Both the position numbers and the translations under genes were made by a program. A stretch of DNA of 64,000 nucleotides from NCBI RefSeq assembly GCF_901933205.1, contig NC_044600.1, positions 1,240,001-1,304,000 on the forward strand, read 5' to 3'. Source of the DNA: Camarhynchus parvulus (taxonomy: Eukaryota; Chordata; Aves; Passeriformes; Thraupidae). Positions 38,252 to 50,704 of the stretch are shown piece by piece. Under the pieces are notes generated by a model. That model was not told the origin of the DNA. It saw only the letters and a list, made by a program, of their open reading frames with translations, and searched no databases. Within the stretch, counting starts at the first letter, position 1; every line of letters begins with the position of its first letter.

Positions 38252-39527
38252 CTCCCCCCTCCAGCCCCGCTGTGCTTCCTCCTGACCACTGACAACTTCT
38301 GATCCTTGTCCTAGCCAGTTTGTCGTCCTTGTCCTTGCAGGACCAAGGACAGGGAATTTGAGCACCTCAGGTGAGCAAAGGGACAGAATTAATTCCTCTG
38401 CAGAGATGCCATTCACTGAGATATACTTCCCCATATTAAAAAATGAGCAATAGTTGCTTTTGCATTAAAAAGATTGTATTTGTTTGCTGAGAAAAATTTT
38501 CTAAAGATTTTTTTTTTTCCCAGCAGGAAAAAAGGAGCTAAAAAGATGACAAAAATTTGCCAAGATTTTGCAAAACTGGAATTTACAAGCGGTGGTATTT
38601 ATACAAAAATAAGGTTACTTACCAACATAAAACAACCTACAAGGCTTAAAAGTGACAGAAATTTATGTAAGAAAAAAACCATCAAGGTTTATTAAATAAA
38701 AACATACTACCTGCCAACACAAACATTAAAAAAGAAAAATAATTAAAAAAAAAATCACAGATACGGAAAATGCAAATTATCTGCACACCAAATCCTTCTG
38801 CAGGTATCTGCTGTTTGACTGATGGATGCTGAGCAATGCCCAGCTCTGGCCCTGCAGGGCTGCTGCTGCCCAGCTCTGCTATTCCATCCACTCTGTCCTG
38901 CCCCCTTCCCTGTCCCAGCAGCCTGGAAATGTCCCTGTGCCCTCCCTGAGCTCACCCTGGGGCAGCCCATGGCTCAGGATCCCTCACTCCAGCCTCGAGT
39001 TTTTAATTCCTCTGGGCACTCAGCCTGCCCTGCCCAGCGCCTGGACAGCTCCAGCACGGCCCAGCAGCAGCAAACGCTGCTCACAAAAGGCAGAACCCCG
39101 TTGTTATTTAAAGCCTTAAAACATTCAGCACTTCCCAGGCCAATTTATTATTCAATTGCTCAGAAATGACAATTTAAGTCTGCTGCTGAATCCTCACTGC
39201 CCCCCTCTGTACGCAGCCTGCCTAACTGTGCTGCTCAGCAGCTCTGGCACTGCTCTGGCAGCTCCAGCCCAGCCTCCCCAGGCACAGGGGGGATGAGAGA
39301 GACCTCTCTGTTTGTGCACAGACCCCTCAGCTGGGGCCCCTCTGGCCAGGGAAAGCTCAGGGAGTTCTTCCCGCATGCCAGAGCTGCAGCAGGGTCAGCA
39401 GGGCACTGCCCCTTATCTGGGCACTGCCCCTTATCTGGGCACTGCCCCTTGGCTGGGCATCCAAGGAAAAGAAATTCAAGCTGCACTAGTAGGACCATGA
39501 CTGAGGGTATTAAAACTTCTTTTAAAG
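38252..39527. other. unique sequence, no gene seen
   Basis: AT-rich to about 38790, then GC-richer. The GC-richer part has overlapping frames up to about 137 codons on both strands and no known domain. An 18-bp repeat is annotated separately. No other structure is evident. Confidence 0.55.
39403..39456. repeat. 18-bp tandem repeat, 3 copies
   Basis: GCACTGCCCCTTATCTGG at 39403 and 39421, then GCACTGCCCCTTGGCTGG at 39439. A short local expansion. Its 18-bp period makes repeated GHCPLS peptides in one frame, which is incidental. Confidence 0.96.
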
Positions 39528-39911
39528 TGTCGTAGCTATGATATTTTCTGAAAATTTTTTTAAGATTTTTCCTCCTGAGAAGCTGAGAGGCCTCAGGAAC
39601 AAAATGCAAGCAATGGTTACCTGCTGCTGTGGAATGCAACAGGTGCATCTGTGATTGGTCTCATGCGGTTGTATCTAATTAATGGCCAATCACAGCCCAG
39701 CTGGTTTGGACTCTCTGTCCAAGCTACAAGCCTTTGTTATCATTCCTTCTTTTTCTATTCTTAGCTAGCCTCCTGATGAAATCCTTTCTTCTATTCTTTT
39801 AGTATAGTTTTAATATAATATATATCATAAAATAATAAATCAGCCTTCTGAAACATGGAGTCAGATCCTCGTCTCTCCCCTCATCCTGGGACCCCTGTGA
39901 ACCCTGTCACA
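39528..39911 (+). mobile_element. solo LTR of an endogenous retrovirus, plus strand
   Basis: A 384-bp element running from TGTCGTAG to CCTGTCACA, the inverted-orientation partner of 26069-26453. In order it contains a CTGAGAAGCTGAGAGGCCTC block, an inverted pair of CCAAT motifs (CTGTGATTGG at 39649-39658 and CCAATCACAG at 39686-39695), and a pyrimidine-rich CTTTCTTCTATTCTTTTAG stretch. An AT-rich part follows, with the poly(A) signal AATAAA at 39834-39839, then the conserved GATCCTCGTCTC end region. The ends are supported by the equal length of both copies. A convincing target-site duplication is not visible: the flanks are TTAAAG and AAGAGG, with at best a shifted AAAG. No retroviral internal region adjoins it. 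Confidence 0.88.
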
Positions 39912-42900
39912 AAGAGGAAGCTTTTGGTTTGTAGAACCTCACAAAACGAAAGCTGAGAAGGATGTTATCTATTTTTCACTCTTCCTCACCATCCAACTAA
40001 CCTGCAACAAGGAACAAGAGCATTAAAACTAAAGGCTGATGATGGCACAAGAACAAATGTTATAAATTGGCCATAAATACAGCCTAGATTGGAAATGACA
40101 GTATAACTGTCATATAAGCAAGGAGAAAAATGGGGATAGGAACAGCAGATGCAAGAAACCACAACTATTTAGGCTAATGAATATAAAATATTGGTTACAT
40201 AGAGCTGGCTGCATGAGCCTGGATTTGATGGCTGGTTTTCCTGTTTCCCCAGTCCCCCAGTCAGGCTTTTCCCAGTTCAGGTCCAGGCTGCCAGGGGTTG
40301 GTCCAGCCTGGAGGTGCCTGCTGTGCTCCAGGGAGCTGAGGAGCCCCACGCCTGCCCTGCCAGAGGCTGGCTTATCCACACTGTCAGGAGGATCCATGGT
40401 GAATTACTGACTCATCTGAATTAGGGAGTGAAAGACCAGGCTTGCCAGATGTGCTTTTTTCACATATTTTGACAATTATAGTTCAGCTTAATCATTTATG
40501 ATAATACTTCATAATGTTCTAGCAAATGCTCTGGAGTATACTTTGCAAAAAATAATGAAGTCTTAAGTAACATGGCAACTCACTCAGCTTTTAAATCTTT
40601 GCTAGGAAGCAGGAGGAAGCAGCCAGTGTTTTGTGCAGATTATGGAGAGCTATTGTAGTGAAACTAGGAGCAGTTCCATTATTGCTTCCCCATCAGGTTC
40701 TGAAGCATTTACTACTGTAAAACCACTGTGGTTCTACAGCAACAAGGCACCCTGAAATGAGATCAAATCAGAGCAGAGCTGCAGAGCCCAGGAGCAATGC
40801 TATTACAGAGAAACATGGGGTTACACAATAGAAACCATGGGAAAGGACTAACAATTTCTGTGTCTGCATTCAGCCCTCTTCTCTTAATTCTCATCGCAAG
40901 TCAGCTGTCAAAGTCCTACAGAACAACCCTCTAATCACAGCTTTGCTCAGCTAAAGCTGCAAGCTATCATAAAAGTGCTTCTTTTACTTAAGAAAAAAAG
41001 CATCTTAACAAATCATTCTAATCAAAATTTTCCATCTGACTCCTTCATCACAGCTTCTGGCCAGGGTTGGAGAAGTACCAGAAATGAATCATGTGATCTG
41101 GCAGAGCTCGTTCAGGGCACACACAAAAGTTGCTGTAAGCACCCAAACCTCTTGTGTCAGTAACACTGACACTGCCTCAGCTGTGAGAAATGGCAGCAGC
41201 TGAACAGTGCCTGCACCTAATTTCAAGGAAATTAAGGAAGCCTGTGGCACTCACAGAAAATTCCCATTTCCCAACTTCCTTGTTTTGCTGATTGGCAGCA
41301 GTTGCCATTATAGCATAAGGTGGAAAATAGGAACAACTTGCACAGATCTCTCATATGCTTCACATTCTGTGAGTGTTTAGGTGGAAGGAGTTATTGTTCC
41401 AAGGCTCAGAAGAGGTAACAGAGCATTCACTGCAGATGCAAGTCTGAGGCTCTCTCCATTTCATAACATCAGAATCCCTCCAAATGTTGTGCCAATGGAG
41501 ACAGTAAACTGACAAGAAATGTAGATCAATGTTCTTTAAACATTTCAGCTTTTCTGATAAGCAAACATTTCAGTCTGTGTAATATTGTCAAACTACAGCT
41601 GCAGAGGATTTTGAAGAAGCTCCTATGTGCGCTTTAAATATTCCTATTTCTTTCTACCAGGGAATGTTCTCAAGAGAGCAGAACGCCAACACAATCCTGT
41701 TCTCAGTGCCTCCTTCCCTGTGCTGAGCCCCAGAGAGCTCCTGCACCTCCTGCCTCTGCCTGAAGCAGCACTCACAGGGACCCCTCTGCCCTGGATTTGT
41801 GCACAAAAACCTAAATGACATCGCAGGGAGGGAGAGAGAGGGGATTTGGCAAAGCAGGCAGAAGGCTACAGGCATTACCCTGCCACTAAATTAGCATTTA
41901 ATCTTTCCTTCACAAGAAGCAGCGTTTTCCTGAGAAATGTGATCTTTGCGAGATACCAGACTCAGGGATCTGTCAAATAATCAAAAAGCTGATTTCCCAC
42001 CCCAGAAAAATCTTCCCATGAAATAAGACTTTTTGAATGACACACAGAGAAATTACAGGAAGGTAGTGAATGCTTCTTGTATGATGGGAAGAAACATTCT
42101 AAAGAGCTCAGACTAAAAAGTAAAACGTTAAAACTAAGAAGATTTTATATACATAGGAAGGAATTGATATAAAATTGAGACTCCATCACTAAAATTGAGT
42201 CCAAAAGGTGCAAGGAGATAAAGATACTCAAGTCCTGATGGCCTCAGGAAACCATCCTATGTAATGGCAGTGGAAAAGTGATTTGGACAATTAGGTCCAA
42301 GTTCTGCACGTGCACAGCAAATTCAAAAGGCAGGAAACAACTCTGCCAGTGAGAGGTGTTTTTGTAGCCTTCTTTCCACATCAACCAGTAAGGCTTTCAA
42401 ACTGCTCACAGCTAGGAAAACAAGAAAATATTCTGTAAAAATAAACTATGATTCTGTATCCACTTCCATATTTTTCTTTGTAGCTTTCTCCTTTCTTTTT
42501 ATTCTTGTTACCAAATCCAGGAACGAAGAACAAAAAGTTTGTCTTAGGCAGGTTCTGGATGTGGCAGCAATGACTACTGGCCTTCCAACATACACATTTT
42601 ACATTTCTCTTTGGTGAGAAAAATGAATCTGTGCTTGGGAGACACCAGGCAGGGGTGTTCTCCAGATGGCAGAAACTTCCTCTACTTAGGAGATAAAATA
42701 CAGGAAAACAAATAACAAGAACTTTACAAACTTCCAAAAGGCAGAAAATAGTAACATGGCTTGCTAATCGCTTTGCAATGCCTATCAAGATTGTGGCTGT
42801 GACTCTGCCAAATACAAAGCTTCACCCAGCTGACTCCTCCTCACTCTTTACTTTAGATAACGAATCTTGGCTATTGTGAAGGCAGGAGTGAGAGTGAGAA

Positions 42901-43310
42901 CTAGAAAAGTGAATTTTTGTGTCATATTTCAGAGAGATTGAGCTCTGCAGGTTTCACAAACACTTCAAGGGAATTTGAGTTACAGTGTTTGAGCTCATTA
43001 CAAGAGCTCAAAATCGAAGAAGATCAGAAATGCCAAGAAAAAACAAAAGATATGTCTAGCATCTTCCAGAAAATCAAGTCATCTCTATGATTTTACATCA
43101 ACATATAAAATGGTAGCAACAAAAGAGTCAAACACCTTTGCATCAAGTTGGCTCTAAAAAGTGACATTAAAACATAGTGTGTTCGTGTGGGTTTGTGAAA
43201 GCAGAGCCTCCACATCCACACAAAGCTGAGCCAGGCAGCATTCCTAGCTCATGGAGCAAAGAGAACAGCCCTGCTGTAAGAGAATCTGTGTCTCTGCCTT
43301 TCAGGGGCTT
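39912..43310. other. unique sequence, no gene seen
   Basis: Mostly AT-rich, non-repetitive sequence. The longest frame (135 codons, minus strand 42381-42788) has no recognisable domain. Nothing else can be named. Confidence 0.55.
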
Positions 43311-44130
43311 TGTGATGTCACTGTGCCAGTGCCATTTGTGATGTCACTGTGCCAGAGCCATTTGTGATGTCACTGTGCCAGAGCCATTTCTGATGTCCCT
43401 GTGCCAGAGCCATTTGTGATGTCACTGTGCCAGTGCCATTTTTGTTGTGTCATTATTCCAGTGACATTTCTGTGATGTCACTGTGCCAGAGCCATTTCTG
43501 TGATGTGTCTATTCTAGTGACATTTTTGTGATGTCATTATTCCAGTGACATTTTTGGGATGTCACTGTGCCAGTGCCATTTTTTAATGTCTCCATGCCAG
43601 TGCCATTTTTGTCATGTCACTATTCCAGTGCCATTTTTCTGACGTCATTGTTCCAGGGCCATTTTTTAATGTCTCTATTCCAGTGCCATTTTTCTGATGT
43701 CTCATTCCAGTGCTATTTCTGTGATACCACTGTGCCAGTGTCATTTTTGTGATGTCAGTGTTCCAGTGCCATTTTTTAATGCCATTATTCCAGTGCCATT
43801 TTTATGATGTCACTGTTCCAGTGCCATTTTTGTCATGTCTCTGTTCCAGTGCCATTTTTGTCATGTCACTGTTCCAGTGCCAATTTTTTAATGTCACTAT
43901 TCCAGTGCCATTTTTCTGACATCACTGTTCCAGTGCCATTTTGCTGACATCACTGTTCCAGTGACATTTTGCTGACATCACTGTTCCAGTGCCATTTTTG
44001 TGATGTCTCATTCCAGTGCCATTTTTGTCATGTCTCATTCCAGTGCCATTTTTGTCATGTCTCATTCCAGTGCCATTTTTGTGATGTCACTGTTCCAGTG
44101 CCATTTTTTTAATGTCCCTGTGCCAGTGCC
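43311..44130. repeat. 26-29-bp minisatellite, about 30 units, CRE-like
   Basis: About thirty diverged units of the form TGTGATGTCACTGTTCCAGTGCCATTTTT. Length varies by the T run and by loss of GATG or CACTG pieces. Early units prefer TGTGCCAGAGCC; later units prefer TGTTCCAGTGCC or TCATTCCAGTGCC, so blocks have spread locally. By my count nine units carry TGATGTCA, three carry its reverse complement TGACATCA, and one carries the full cAMP-response element TGACGTCA (43640-43647). TGATGTCA is that element after one CpG-to-TpG change. Whether any unit binds ATF/CREB factors is unknown. Confidence 0.96.
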
Positions 44131-47100
44131 ACACCCCTGCTCTCGGTGTCCCTTGGGGTCACTGCTCCCCCGCATTCCTCTTTTCCTGACTGCTGGTTCC
44201 TGTCACCCTTCAGCTGTCCTGGGATGGGGAGGCTGCTCCCAGCAGCTCCCAGTTTCAATTTGAGAGTGAGGAAATAGGAGCTGGACACCTGTGGGGAGCT
44301 GGGAGGGAGGAACAGCTCAGCACATCGCCAGTAAAGTTTAACATCATTCCTCTCTCAACAGTGACGTTTCAGAGGCACAGTGAGCACAGCCATGGCACTG
44401 ATCCAATGCCCAATGGTAAAGAAAATGAGCATTTCCTGAGCTGCCTGCTGTGCTCTGTGCACCCCTGACACATGGCAGAGCTCCTGGTGTGACTTTGTGC
44501 CCTGGTGCAGCCACAGGCTGCCGCGGGAGGCAGGGGAGGAAGGCAGCTTGCACGCCAAGGTATAAAGTGATATGGGCTTATCCAATAGTTCAACACGAGG
44601 AAAAAGCCTCTGAGGTCTTATCTTGTATTGATTCAGCTCTTCACACAACTGTTAAAGCAAAAATCTCTCTTCCTCTCTGGACAAAAAATAAAATAAATAA
44701 AAACCGAGCAATCTTACAGCATAGAGATGTTTTGTTCCAGACAGTATTTACTTCTCTACAGGATTAAGCAGGCATCTATTCTCAAGGAGCACAGGGGATA
44801 ACCTGGATTAAGTTTGTTGCTTCTCCTAGTGAGAAATAACTTGTTTGCCAAATATTTTTGAAGTAACTGTGACATCCAGAAAGTCTACTTGAATTGGGGA
44901 AGCAGAGAAAAGTGGTAGTAAAGAAAAAAGCTTGGGAAGCAAACATGCCATCAAGAAAAATAATGTACTGAATAGCTGTATGGCAAATCCTTATTGGTAT
45001 ATATCTGTCTGACTTCCTCTGCAAAAATACACCAGGGGCCCATAGCTGGGGAGAAGGGAAAACAACAGCCAGCAGAACAATAAGAGATCCTGAAGGAAGC
45101 ATATATAATAAAAAACAGCTATAAACACTTAGCAAGATAGTAACAATTGTTTCCTCGAAACTTAGCACCTCATTTGGTAACAAAAAAGATTTCCAGCAAA
45201 GTGAAATCCACATGATTTGCTGCTCTAGTTCAGACCATCCATCCTATTGCAATCCTCTAATTCAGACCATCCATCCTGTTGCATTCCTTACACCCACCCA
45301 AGGACGTTCTCCTGTGGTTTGGAGTGTTTGACACCTACAGAGCCCAGAGCAGCTCCTGGCTGGGAGCAGAAGGATTTTAGCCCAGATATGGGGGAGGAAC
45401 AAAGCCAGGGCTGTGCTCTGAGCTGGGGGTGGCCTCACTGAGAACGGACAAACCTTTCCCCTGTCCTCAACAAGCAGGTCAGGCTAAAGCAGAACAGGTT
45501 TTGTTTATGCAAGCAAAGCCACTCATGGCATGGGAGGGAGAAATCCAAGCCTGCAGAGACCCTGGGAGGTGCTGGGAGCAGAGAGGGACCCAGGGCTCTG
45601 CAGTGACACCCAGGACTGGGTGAGAGTCACAGCCCATGGCTGGTCCAGCTCGTGTCCTGCATGCTGCTGAAGGCAAGCTGCAGGTGCTCAGAAAGAGAAA
45701 GACAGATCCAAAGAGATCTGTGAGAGACAGATCCAAAAGCCTGGTTCAACAACAAGACTGCTATTTCATAAGAATATTCTAGTAAGGCACGGGCAGGCAG
45801 AGAGATCCCTGAGATCCACGCAGGATGGAATGGTCACAGATGGGCCACATGGCCAAGGAGGGCAGTTCATGTGCACAAATGCCTGCAAACTTCCACCAAC
45901 AAGTCCATTGCAGTGAATCACAGGAGGAACAAATATTTAAATACTGAGAAACATTATCTTGTTATTCCTGTTTGATGCCAAGATGAAAATGGCAGCTATT
46001 AAACTGACACATTTGTTCTTCTCTTGTTCTAAGGGTTTGAGAGGAGACAACTTCTGTGAAGCTGTGACAGCACTTGGGAAATGGAAAGTACAGGCAGATA
46101 ACAGCAAGTGACCCCCTCCCCCAGTGCCAGATGGACAAATCTGTGCTAGCAGAGGGGTTTTGTTCTTCCTGTGCAAAGCCCAAGCAGAGCCAGCCACAGA
46201 CGTGGCAGCAACAGCGCGAGCAGCACTCCCACTTCACTGCTGAGCATCCTTGAGAAACTATTAATTAGTTACAAAGTTTAAATAGGCACCTTCCACTGGT
46301 CTCTTCAAGGAACCACGTTATTCATCTCAATTAAGTGGAACCCCACAGAATGGCTGTGGGGAGTTCAGAATAACACCAACTTTTTCAGAAGCCTCTTTTC
46401 TTATTTTACTGCTTTCACTTCTTTTGTTAATTGCCTAATTCCACCTTTTCCTGACTGCAGTCCCCTTGGGAGGTAAAGACCACTTAGCTATTTATTCACA
46501 CAAGCGATGGGGCTTTGAAAGAAAAAACACTGTGCTCACAATTTCAGACATCTGACAAACAAGAAAATTCATTAGTAATTAAAAAGTGTAGCATTTTAAA
46601 CGCTCATCTTATTGGCACACTGGCAGGGGGAGGGAGGGAAACAGAGCAGCTCTGGAGAATGGGGCTGGCAGATGTGGATGTGTTTGCTCAGGTGAGAAAG
46701 GTGAAATTCTCACCGGTTCCTCCTTCCACCTCCATCTGCAGTGACTGGGCCTCCCAAAGCTCCCCTGGGACTTGGAGTCCATGGCTGCTGATAGGGAAAA
46801 GGATTTCCAGCTGCATCTGTTGCCATCCCTGCAAAGTCAGAGTGGCTGGGAGTGAACATCACCCCTGTGCCTCTGAAGGATACAGGTGCAGGGAACATTG
46901 TTGGGACCAGGTTTTGAACAGGAAACTACAGCTCACCTGCTCTAGTATGGTAATTGCGTTCTAATTTTGATTGTAAAGATCTCAAAACTACACCCAGACA
47001 AGAATTAATATCTCTTACAGGACACTCTGCCCTATTGACTTCCAGCAAAATCTTTTGTTATTGCCCAGGAAATAACAGCAGCACTTTGAAAGCCTCAGCT

Positions 47101-50100
47101 TCTGGAGTTGTTTTCGGATTTTTTTTGTTAAGTGATCACTTCTTTCACAGATGTAAAATAAAGTTAGGAAAGTTTTAACTCTGCAAGTAACAGGCTTAAA
47201 AAATCAGAAACAAATTTCTGTTAAAAAGTTAGCACATTGATCTTATTATTACTTGCAGTTGGTAATTCTGCATTTCACTGGATTTACATTCACAATAGTT
47301 GGCTTCACCTTTCATCCTTCCTCTCATATTCAGTATTTTCCTATCTCAAGATGCACTGCAATGTTTAATTTGGATTTTTCTGTGCCAGATCTGTATTTCA
47401 ATTATTACGCTTTCAAGTTTCTTTTCTAATGTATCATTTTTGCATATGCTGACTGAAACAATAATTAAAGCATGCAGGTTCTTACAAGGAAGAAGGAGAA
47501 TTTTCAGTCCTAACCGGAGGCAGAGGTGCTACAGTCAGGAGAATTCCTTTGGAGAGCACTGTTTAAAACCTATCCAGAATAAGGGCTCTGCTCCACGGCA
47601 ATTTCAGAGCACACCAGGAGCTGTCCTGGCTCATCACCACCACCCCAAGTTACCTGTCTGGAGGTTCCCAGTGACCAACTCCCACTTGCCAAGACTCAGG
47701 CTTCTGGTTTAGCAGAATTCCTTTTCCCCCAAGCCTCTCCCTGCAGTTTTAATGCCATAAAACCCATCTGCAGAAGCTGAGGTACACCGGGGATGCCCAG
47801 GGGATGCTGAGCTGTGCATTCCCCCCTCCAGAGGAGTCTCAGGCCTGGGCACACACCCAGGTGACCAAGGCAGCCCAGGACATTCCCTGGCCTTCCCCTC
47901 TCCCCCAGGGATGTGCTCTGCTCTCTCCAGCTCCTCTGGGACTCTGAGACCCCAAAGGCTTTGGGTTCCTCCTGCTCCCTCACCCCAGTATCACAGCTGG
48001 CAGGGGCAGCGCCCCAGACTGGGCTGGACCCAGCCCAGGCTCCCCCCGAGGATTTCAGAAAACCAGAGGGTCCTTCCTGCACCTGGAGCCTTTAACCAGC
48101 TTTGTCTGCAGCTCCCCCTCCACCCTTATAGACACAAATAGAACACCCTTCCCTTGTGGTGTTAAGTTCATTGTTAACCACGCAAATCCAAACTCAACAA
48201 AATCCCCGTTTTTTAAATTATTAATTAGCAAACGACAGCATAAGTGGTTTTGTATTGAGTATAAACCTCTGAAATCAATGAAGCTGTTTTACATGAAAGA
48301 AATGTATTATTTTAAACACCTTAATAGTGTCAGGAGACTTGCATCAACATTAATCTCAGGCAGGGAACATATTCGAAAAATACAGCTCTCATTGGGTACA
48401 GGACTCATTAACAGTTTGCAATAAATCTGATGTGCTGAGACAAGCATCCAAGCTCACCAGTTTTTGGTCTTTTCTGAATTCTTCTCAGCTATAATTAACC
48501 CAGCAGCAAATTTGGGCCCTTTTAGGGCAGAGGTCTGTGAACTCTGCACTTCAACCTTGAGCGCAATTATTGTCTGGGCAAAGCGGATACTGTAACAGCA
48601 AGCTGGAAACCTCAGTTATTAGGGCTTGATCCTGAAATTGGCCAAATATTTTAAGGAGATGAGCAGAATGGGGTCAGCTGATGCTACTGATTGTGTGTGA
48701 CATCCCCATGCATATTGGAGAATTGTCTTCATTGTGTGAAGTCAGAATGACAGCCCAGCACTGATCAATTCTGCAATAAACTGCTGGGCTTGGAGACTGG
48801 AACACTTGAGAGCTATGGAACATTGATCAGGAACCCCATTCCCCATAAAAATCAGTTTCAAACACCAAGCACAGGGTTATTGAAAGGGGCTCTTCTGGGT
48901 CAGGGGGGATCTCTGGCTTCGGACATGCTGAGAGGAATTGTAAAGCCGCTTCCTCCAGGAGTCTGGAACACCTTAAAGCAAATCAGCCCCTCAGCCATTT
49001 CCTGAGGAACACCTCACACTGTGCCTGCAGCCACGCTGCTGCCACATTTCCCCTGCTTTGCCTGTGTCCCCAAAACAAAAACACATCAATGGCAGGGGGA
49101 GCGTCCCACTCAGGTGCAAAAGGGAGATGTGGCTGTGAAATAACCCCCAGCCTGCTGTGAAACCAAAATACCTCCAAAAGACCCTCCAAGACAACTATGG
49201 AGCCTTGCAGCAGAATCAGGGGCTAAAATCAGACTCCAAATGCAATTTCAGAGAACAAAAGCCTCCCCCAAAATGACCTAAAATGCCTGAAACCATAAAC
49301 AAAAGCCAGTTCACAATAACACAGGTTTTTACTCTTCCTATTATGGACTCCATCAAAGGAAATTAAAAGCTTCCAAATGCTTTTTCCAGATTCTAATAGA
49401 ATACTTAATTGTTTAGGAGGAAGCATTTTTGCATTGCAATAATAGCTGGCATAAAAGAATTCAAGTCAGAAATGGCAACAGGATCTTCCTGGGGAAAAGT
49501 CTGTACCTTTGGAGGATACTTCCCTTCAGCACAACAAAAGCCCAGATGTGGGACCTTTAAACTCGGGGCATCATTGTCTCAGGGCAAACGACACAGGTAT
49601 TCAGAGTTTCTCTGGGTTTTTTGGTAACAGGATAAAAAAACCTTTCTCGTTTTGACCTCGAATTTCTTGTGCTTGCTGCATATTCTTCTGGCTCTTGTTT
49701 TGAATATTTATATTATTCTGAGTAATTGCATGCTGGCAGTTTTCATAATCACTAATTGCACTAGATGACTCTTGTGATCACAAATAAAACATTCGGGAGG
49801 GAATAAATGAATGGAACCATCCTCAGAATCAATAACTGCTCAAGTCTTCTCACATACAGATAAATCTTGGTTTTTGTGCACAGAATAAGTTATCTAATAT
49901 TTTCATCTTCATTGTTGATGCAGAAGCAAAATTTTTTGTTCATTCTTGAATTTAGCATTGTGTCAGATTTCTCAGTGTCTCTCATGTACAACACTTTGAA
50001 CTGGCAGAGAAAATAATCCATTAGTGTTGGATCCAGCCCTGTCTCTGGATAATGGAAATTTATAAAATAAATTAAAGGGATTGAAATTAAAACAGTACAT

Positions 50101-50505
50101 AGGAAAATAAAAAATAAAAGGACAACAGCACTGCATTTCTTTGTTGGTGTTGGTTTTGAAATGATTCATAATTCAATTAGTGTAGATCACAAGTTTGATG
50201 ATTTGCTAAAGAGAGCTCTCCAGGGCATAAAAATATTTATATAATGATTGGAACAGCAAATAAAATTCATAAACAAAAATAATTTAAATTATAACTGAAA
50301 AATTATTTAAAAGCTTTAAAATATGAATCAGAAATTTCAGGAGAAAAATCCCTTGAGGAAATATCTCCGGTCTAAACAAAACCTACGAGCCCAGCCAGCC
50401 TGAGCTTTCCCTGGTCAAGGTGCCTGAATTACAAGGATTATTCTCCAGTGTCTCTGCTGGGCACACACAGAGCCCCTGCCCTGCTTTACAGCCCTGCCTC
50501 CTGCT
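44131..50505. other. unique sequence, no gene seen
   Basis: Mixed sequence. Short items are an AATA-type run near 44683-44702 and a 32-bp duplication at 45223-45286. The minus-strand frame at 44782-45213 (143 codons, hydrophobic) and the plus-strand frame at 46515-46964 have no recognisable domain. The stretch 48520-48790 has the texture of conserved non-coding sequence, but this cannot be tested here. Confidence 0.5.
45223..45286. repeat. 32-bp tandem duplication
   Basis: CTCTAGTTCAGACCATCCAT at 45223 and CTCTAATTCAGACCATCCAT at 45255, each continuing CCTRTTGCA. The copies are adjacent and nearly identical. Confidence 0.93.
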
Positions 50506-50618
50506 GCCAAACCAACAGGGACTTCTGCAGAGGTTGGGAATTACACCCCTTATCCAGTGGGTAATGGAAGTTAAAATCAGGCCAAAAAAATTCCACAGAG
50601 TTAGTTTGAGACAGACTG
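50506..50618. repeat. diverged direct repeat, left copy
   Basis: This stretch aligns with 51741-51854 in the same orientation. Shared blocks in order are GACTTCTGCA, TGGGAATTRCACC, CTTATCCA, TTAAAAT, CCACAGAGTTAG and TTGAGACAG. By eye the identity is roughly four bases in five. It lies just upstream of the 57-bp array. It could be two copies of an unnamed interspersed repeat, or the arms of a local duplication. The similarity ends at about 50618 on the right. Confidence 0.85.
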
Positions 50619-50704
50619 CCCCAGCTGGACCTTCATGGCCACAGCAGCAGCAGGAATGCTTTTTCAGCTTCCCCCTGTCAGTGCCTGAGAGATCCAGGAT
50701 CCCC

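Noticed and set aside
37414..38292. 292-codon plus-strand open frame with Leu/Ile-rich repeats resembling membrane segments
   Set aside because: Its repetitive half is the 30/21-bp array, where unit lengths divisible by 3 keep frames open on both strands at once. The non-repetitive N-terminal part matches no known protein.
37706..38434. 242-codon minus-strand frame with GKGSGAPGAD repeats, and a nested 134-codon frame with MEKDQELQEL repeats
   Set aside because: Two different frames of the same strand are open across the same array, which is what a 3n-bp repeat gives by chance. No splice signals or known homologue support either.
44782..45213. 143-codon hydrophobic minus-strand frame resembling a membrane protein
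   Set aside because: The hydrophobicity follows from T-rich codons on that strand. There is no family-level motif and no neighbouring exon.
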